Source of the DNA: JAAYAY01 sp963674575
GTDB taxonomy: Bacteria > Planctomycetota > Planctomycetia > Pirellulales > Thermoguttaceae
DNA length: 64,000 bases
Direction of reading: 5' to 3'
Assembly (NCBI GenBank): GCA_963674575.2
Contig: CAXXQT010000008.1
Coordinates: forward strand, 658,188 to 722,187
The notes under the pieces were generated by a model. The model was not told the origin of the DNA and did no database searches. It saw only the letters and a list, made by a program, of their open reading frames with translations. The position numbers and the translations under genes were made by a program. Numbering within the stretch: position 1 is the first letter of the stretch; every line of letters starts with the position of its first letter. Positions 60,389-64,000 of this stretch are shown here, piece by piece.

Positions 60389-62662
60389 ATGCAAAGGCGA
60401 GTTCTTATCTGTGTGATTGGGGGAGCGGGCGCATTTGCAGCCCTCGCCCTCACTTTCTGGCACTCCCCCCCCTCCGATCATCCCTTGGAGCCCGAGGCGG
60501 TCCTGGCAGCCTACGAGGCCGCCAAATCGCCCGGCGGGCTTCTCCTTCGTTGTCCGTTTAACGAGGCCGTCTATCCACAGGGAATTGCTGCACCAGCATT
60601 TACTTGGGACGATCTCGCAACGGGGGTGGATGTCTGGCTGGTCTGTCTTCGCTTTTGCGATGGCGAACAGCCACTCTTCTTCGAGGCTTTGCAATCCGAA
60701 TGGCAGCCCTCGAAAAGCGAGTGGGAAACCATCCAACAGCGCGGCCTGGCAGGCCCTGTCCAGGCAACCGTTCTTGGTGTCTCTCGTCAACGTCAGACGC
60801 AAGTCCTTTCGTCTGGACGAGTTTCGTTTGCAGTGTCTTCCGACCGTGTGGATGCTTCGATCTTCTACCGGGAGGTGAATCTGCCGTTTCGCGAAGCCGT
60901 CATCGACCCCTCGCGGATACGCTGGCGGTTTGGGGAAGTGACGTCGACGGAGCCGCCGCGAGTGGTTCTGACGGGTTTGCCGGTCTGTGGAAATTGCCAC
61001 TCGTTTTCTGCCGATGGCAAAACCCTCGGAATGGACGTGGACTATGCGAACGACAAAGCCTCTTATGCTATTTTACCTGTTGAGAACCAAATGGTGATCG
61101 ATCCCAGTAAGATTATCACCTGGAGCGACTACGGGAGGGATGACCCGCAACCGACGCTCGGGCTTCTTTCCCGGATCTCTCCTGACGGAAAATACGTGGT
61201 GAGTACGGTTAAGGATGGGGCCGTCTTTGAACCGAAGGCGGATCTGACCTTTTCGCAGCTATTCTTCCCCATCAAGGGGGTCCTGGCGATCTACGAGCGA
61301 GAGACGGGCAAGTTCGATTCATTGCCGGGGGCGGATGATCCCCAGTACGTGCAGAGCAACGCGGTGTGGAGTCCGGACGGCAAGTGGCTGGTCTTTGCGA
61401 GGGCGCCGCGTTTTCAGTCTTCCCGGGCGGGGTTGATCACGCCCGTGGAGCGTAAGGAATTTTTGGACGGTTCCAAGGAGTTTCGCTTCGATCTGTACCG
61501 GGTTCCGTTCAACGACGGCAAAGGCGGTGAGGCGAAACCGCTCGTGGGGGCCTCGGGCAATGGGATGAGCAACTACTTCCCTCGCTACTCGCCGGACGGG
61601 AAGTGGATTGTCTTTTGCAAGGCCAAGTCGTTCATGCTGCTTCAGCCGGACAGTGAACTCTACATCGTTCCCAGCGAAGGGGGCGAGGCGAAGCGGCTGG
61701 GCTGCAACACCAGTCGGATGAACTCGTGGCACAGTTGGTCGCCCAACGGGAAGTGGATGGTCTTTTCGTCGAAGGCCTTCACCCCCTACACGCAACTGTT
61801 TCTGACGCACTTCGACGGCGCCGACGACTTCAGTCCGCCCGTGCTTCTGGAAGGTTTCACGGCGCCGGATCGGGCTGCCAATATTCCCGAATTCGTTTCG
61901 ATGCCCAGTGACACCATTCAGGGCATCAGCGAACGCTTCCTCGACGCGCACAATTACTTGCGCCAGGCACAAGTGAACGCCCAGTTCCGCGACCTCGATC
62001 GAGCGGAAGCGGCCTGTCGCAAGGCGATCGATCTTGACCCCAAGGATCCCACGGTCTGGACGGGCCTGGCCGGCGTGTTGATGAGTCAGGGGCGGACGGA
62101 AGAGGCGGCAGACGCCTGCCGCGAGGCAATTCGGCACTCTCCCGACTGTGTCGAAGCCCACGTGATGCTGGGAACTTTTTTGATGAATGCTGGGCAGCCT
62201 GCTGATGGAGCCAAGCATCTCAAGGAAGCCATTCGCGTGCGCCCCGACGACGCTTCCGTTCACTTCTATCTCGGACTGGCCTTTGCGCAGCAGTCCCAAT
62301 TCGACCAGGCTTTGGCGGAATACGACCGGGCGTTGGAGTTGCTGCCCGATTCACCGTCCACGCTCGCTCAGGCCGCGCTGCTCCGCGCGACTTGCCCCGA
62401 ATCCTCGCTCCGCGATCCCGAGAAGGCCATTCAGATGGCCCAGAAGGCGTGCGAATTGACCCGTTTTGCCAACGCCGAATGCCTGGCCATTCTGGGGCGG
62501 GTTTACGCCGAAGCAGGACGTCGTCCGGACGCGTTGCTCGCCTACAGCCGAGCCGCGGCCGTGGCGAGACAGAGGGGGCAGCACAAGTTGGCGGCCCAAA
62601 TCGAGGGGGATCTCCGAGTTCTTTCCGGCGGAAATTCTCCGTTGCCGGCCCGTTCCAGATGA
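60389..62662 (+). CDS. TolB-like propeller/TPR protein with a single CxxCH motif
   Basis: A 757-residue protein with an N-terminal membrane anchor (RVLICVIGGAGAFAALALTF). Residues about 25-190 form a beta-rich domain. CGNCH near residue 212 (LPVCGNCHSFSADGKTLGMD) is a possible heme-binding motif. Residues about 215-520 hold TolB/WD40-like propeller repeats (RISPDGKYVVS, AVWSPDGKWLVFA, RYSPDGKWIVFCK, SWSPNGKWMVFS). The C-terminal part holds about five TPR units. Similar cytochrome/propeller/TPR proteins are abundant in planctomycetes. Predicted to face the periplasm. ATG 60389 is the start nearest the anchor; the upstream ATG 60281 extends into the divergent promoter. Confidence 0.87.
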   Translation: MQRRVLICVIGGAGAFAALALTFWHSPPSDHPLEPEAVLAAYEAAKSPGGLLLRCPFNEAVYPQGIAAPAFTWDDLATGVDVWLVCLRFCDGEQPLFFEALQSEWQPSKSEWETIQQRGLAGPVQATVLGVSRQRQTQVLSSGRVSFAVSSDRVDASIFYREVNLPFREAVIDPSRIRWRFGEVTSTEPPRVVLTGLPVCGNCHSFSADGKTLGMDVDYANDKASYAILPVENQMVIDPSKIITWSDYGRDDPQPTLGLLSRISPDGKYVVSTVKDGAVFEPKADLTFSQLFFPIKGVLAIYERETGKFDSLPGADDPQYVQSNAVWSPDGKWLVFARAPRFQSSRAGLITPVERKEFLDGSKEFRFDLYRVPFNDGKGGEAKPLVGASGNGMSNYFPRYSPDGKWIVFCKAKSFMLLQPDSELYIVPSEGGEAKRLGCNTSRMNSWHSWSPNGKWMVFSSKAFTPYTQLFLTHFDGADDFSPPVLLEGFTAPDRAANIPEFVSMPSDTIQGISERFLDAHNYLRQAQVNAQFRDLDRAEAACRKAIDLDPKDPTVWTGLAGVLMSQGRTEEAADACREAIRHSPDCVEAHVMLGTFLMNAGQPADGAKHLKEAIRVRPDDASVHFYLGLAFAQQSQFDQALAEYDRALELLPDSPSTLAQAALLRATCPESSLRDPEKAIQMAQKACELTRFANAECLAILGRVYAEAGRRPDALLAYSRAAAVARQRGQHKLAAQIEGDLRVLSGGNSPLPARSR

Positions 62663-62678
62663 GCAATTTGAAAAATCG

Positions 62679-62707
62679 CTTGACAAGGAAACCCGAAACC
62701 AATACAG
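62679..62707 (+). promoter_or_regulatory. Strong sigma-70 promoter of the GntR/ABC operon
   Basis: TTGACA (62679-62684) and TACAGT (62702-62707) with exactly 17 bases between, 100 bases before the GntR start. The minus-10 box overlaps the first operator-like repeat. Confidence 0.8.
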
Positions 62708-62727
62708 TGTGTCGGTAGAGTGACACA
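62706..62727 (+). promoter_or_regulatory. Operator-like inverted repeat 1 (GTGTGTC-N8-GACACAC)
   Basis: Perfect seven-base arms, GTGTGTC (62706-62712) and GACACAC (62721-62727), overlapping the minus-10 box and start of transcription. The GTGT/ACAC arms fit the YtrA subgroup of GntR repressors, so autoregulation by the adjacent gene is likely. Confidence 0.7.
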
Positions 62728-62750
62728 CCGGCGTGTGTTTTTTTCGGGTA

Positions 62751-62771
62751 GGTGTGTCGCTGTTATGACAC
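62751..62771 (+). promoter_or_regulatory. Operator-like inverted repeat 2
   Basis: GTGTGTC (62751-62757) is repeated 45 bases after the first site and is followed by GACAC (62767-62771), giving a GTGTC-N9-GACAC palindrome. A second regulator dimer could bind here, about four helical turns from the first. A third GTGTG at 62731-62736 forms a small CACAC/GTGTG palindrome with site 1. Confidence 0.6.
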
Positions 62772-62808
62772 GATAAAACAGGGGCCTCGTTCTCCGGGAG
62801 GGACGGTC

Positions 62809-63246
62809 ATGTTGATCCAGGTCGACCCGTCCAGCGATCTGCCGCTCTACGAGCAGTTGATTCGCCAGATGACCTTTCTAATCGCCCAGCGGGCCTATCG
62901 GGAGCACGAGATGGTGCCTTCCGTGCGGGATGTCTCCAAGTCGCTGGCGGTCAATCCGAACACGGTCGTCCGGGCCTATCGCCAGTTGCAGGAAGACGGC
63001 ATCCTCGTGGCCCAGCGGGGGATGGGCATGTCTGTGGCCGAACAGGGCTGCGAGCGGGCGGGGACTGCTCGTCGTCGGCTTGTCTCAGGGCGGCTCGAAA
63101 CCACGCTTGTCGAATTGCGGCAGAGCGGATTGTCAGACGGAGGAATCCGCGAGACCTTTCTTAACTTGTTGGGGGACGGGGCTCCCGACAGCGCCAGTGC
63201 GGCCGAAGCAAGCAACACCACGGAGCGTAAGGAGGCCAACTCATGA
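62809..63246 (+). CDS. GntR family regulator, YtrA subgroup
   Basis: A 145-residue repressor. The N-terminal winged-helix DNA-binding domain is typical: LPLYEQLIRQMTFLIAQRAY, MVPSVRDVSKSLAVNPNTVV as the helix-turn-helix, and RQLQEDGILVAQRGMG as the wing. The effector part is very short (about 70 residues), as in the YtrA group, whose genes are linked to ABC transporters. The next gene, a transporter ATPase, overlaps its stop by four bases (ATGA). GGGAGGG precedes ATG 62809. Promoter and operator repeats upstream suggest self-repression released by an unknown ligand, often an antibiotic or cell-envelope stress. Confidence 0.95.
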   Translation: MLIQVDPSSDLPLYEQLIRQMTFLIAQRAYREHEMVPSVRDVSKSLAVNPNTVVRAYRQLQEDGILVAQRGMGMSVAEQGCERAGTARRRLVSGRLETTLVELRQSGLSDGGIRETFLNLLGDGAPDSASAAEASNTTERKEANS

Positions 63247-64000
63247 GCGACGCCATCGAACTCGATCGATTGTCGAAACGGTTCAAGGCCACCGAGGCCC
63301 TCAAGAATGTGACGCTCAGCGTGCCCGACGGATCGGTCTTCGCCCTGCTCGGCGAGAACGGCGCCGGGAAGACGACGGCCATCCGGATCATGCTGGGGCT
63401 GGAGCGGCCTGACAGCGGCCACGCCCGGGTGCTTGGCTATGACTGCCACAAGGAGGACCTCGCCGTTCGCCGCCGCGTGGGCTATGTGCCCGAGACGCCG
63501 GACCTCTACGACTGGATGACGGTGCAGCAGATCGGCTGGTATGCGGCCGGTTTCTATCCGAAAGGATACTGGAACCGCTTCATCAGCATGGCCAAGGAGT
63601 ATCAGCTTCCGCCCAAAGCAAAGATCAAGAACCTCTCGAAGGGGATGCGGGCGAAGGTCTCGCTCACGCTGGCGCTGGCCCACGATCCGGAACTGCTGAT
63701 TCTGGACGAACCGACCTCGGGGCTCGACGCCATGGTCCGTCGCGAGTTCCTGGAGAGCATGGTCCAAAGAGCGGCCGATGGACGGACCGTGTTTCTCTCC
63801 AGCCATCAGATCAATGAGGTAGAACGGGTGGCCGAGTACGTGGCCCTCATTCGTCAGGGCCACTTGGTGCTGGTCGAGCGGCTCGACGATCTGAAGCGGC
63901 GTTGCCGGACGATCGAAATGACCTTGGCGGGTGAGGCGATCGATCCGCAGCTTCCCGAGGGACGAATTGTGGACTGCCGGCAGGAGGGGCGGCGATTGCG
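63243..64000 (+). CDS. ABC transporter ATP-binding protein, 3'-partial
   Basis: Motor subunit of an ABC transporter, at least 252 residues and cut by the window edge. Walker A is GENGAGKTT, the signature is LSKGMRAKVSLTLALAHD (LSxGM form), Walker B is LLILDEPTSGLD, and the switch histidine is in VFLSSHQINEVERVA. The pattern fits the ABC-2 type or YtrB-like group encoded with YtrA regulators; the membrane subunit is expected just downstream. It starts at ATG 63243 inside the gntR stop, so the two are translationally coupled. Confidence 0.95.
   Translation, partial: MSDAIELDRLSKRFKATEALKNVTLSVPDGSVFALLGENGAGKTTAIRIMLGLERPDSGHARVLGYDCHKEDLAVRRRVGYVPETPDLYDWMTVQQIGWYAAGFYPKGYWNRFISMAKEYQLPPKAKIKNLSKGMRAKVSLTLALAHDPELLILDEPTSGLDAMVRREFLESMVQRAADGRTVFLSSHQINEVERVAEYVALIRQGHLVLVERLDDLKRRCRTIEMTLAGEAIDPQLPEGRIVDCRQEGRRL

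Overview
The window looks like a chromosomal segment, about 60% GC, of a planctomycete, most likely from the Pirellulales/Thermoguttaceae side of the phylum. The markers are two Tat-exported Gfo/Idh/MocA oxidoreductases, two secreted sulfatases, a DUF1559 pilin-like protein next to a small regulatory-like lipoprotein, a DUF1571 protein, an LEPRxLL-type secreted protein, many TPR proteins, and intergenic spaces filled with short dispersed inverted repeats. No rRNA, tRNA, CRISPR array or phage gene was recognised. Both edges cut genes: an ammonium transporter on the left and an ABC transporter ATPase on the right.

Region by region. 0-3 kb: amt, a P-II protein and tatC. 3-9.4 kb: manA (frameshifted), a secreted protein, a small lipoprotein, a pseudouridine synthase with a KGTKGV repeat tail, pyrK and rpsT. 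9.5-16 kb: a TPR protein, cobA-hemD, an aminotransferase, coaD and two small unknown genes beside a 17-base poly-C tract. 16-23 kb: a TPR/glycosyltransferase/FkbM fusion, a BNR protein, a Tat oxidoreductase and a C39-like protein. 23.1-26.2 kb: a tightly overlapping four-gene RNA-repair cassette (P-loop kinase, Thg1-like protein, RNA ligase, HD-polynucleotide kinase), then a GNAT acetyltransferase and a methyltransferase. 27-33 kb: two glycosyltransferases, a frameshifted membrane gene between two copies of an inverted-repeat element, and a secreted glutaminase-like protein. 33-41 kb: Uma2, a two-component pair, a ParDE module, a stand-alone glutamate-synthase-like protein, pyrC and pyrB. 41-50.9 kb: sulfatase, oxidoreductase, truncated sulfatase, outer-membrane proteins, sirtuin and DUF1571. 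51.5-58.5 kb: hybrid kinase plus HDOD, a TPR protein, and a VIT/VWA protein with a GlyGly-CTERM-like tail followed by a rhombosortase. 58.5-64 kb: lipoprotein, DUF1559 protein, a TolB/TPR protein with a CxxCH motif, and a YtrA-type GntR/ABC operon with a clear promoter and repeated operators.

The two most interesting systems are the RNA-repair cassette (23154-26209) and the VIT/VWA-rhombosortase pair (55597-58469). The RNA cassette would heal, edit and seal broken RNA ends. The pair reads as one substrate with its own membrane processing protease.

Three genes (amt, manA, the 29.7-30.4 kb membrane gene) carry five frameshifts. All five lie in short homopolymer runs, which points to base-calling errors rather than true gene decay. 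Functions are inferred from motifs and family knowledge; no database search was run.
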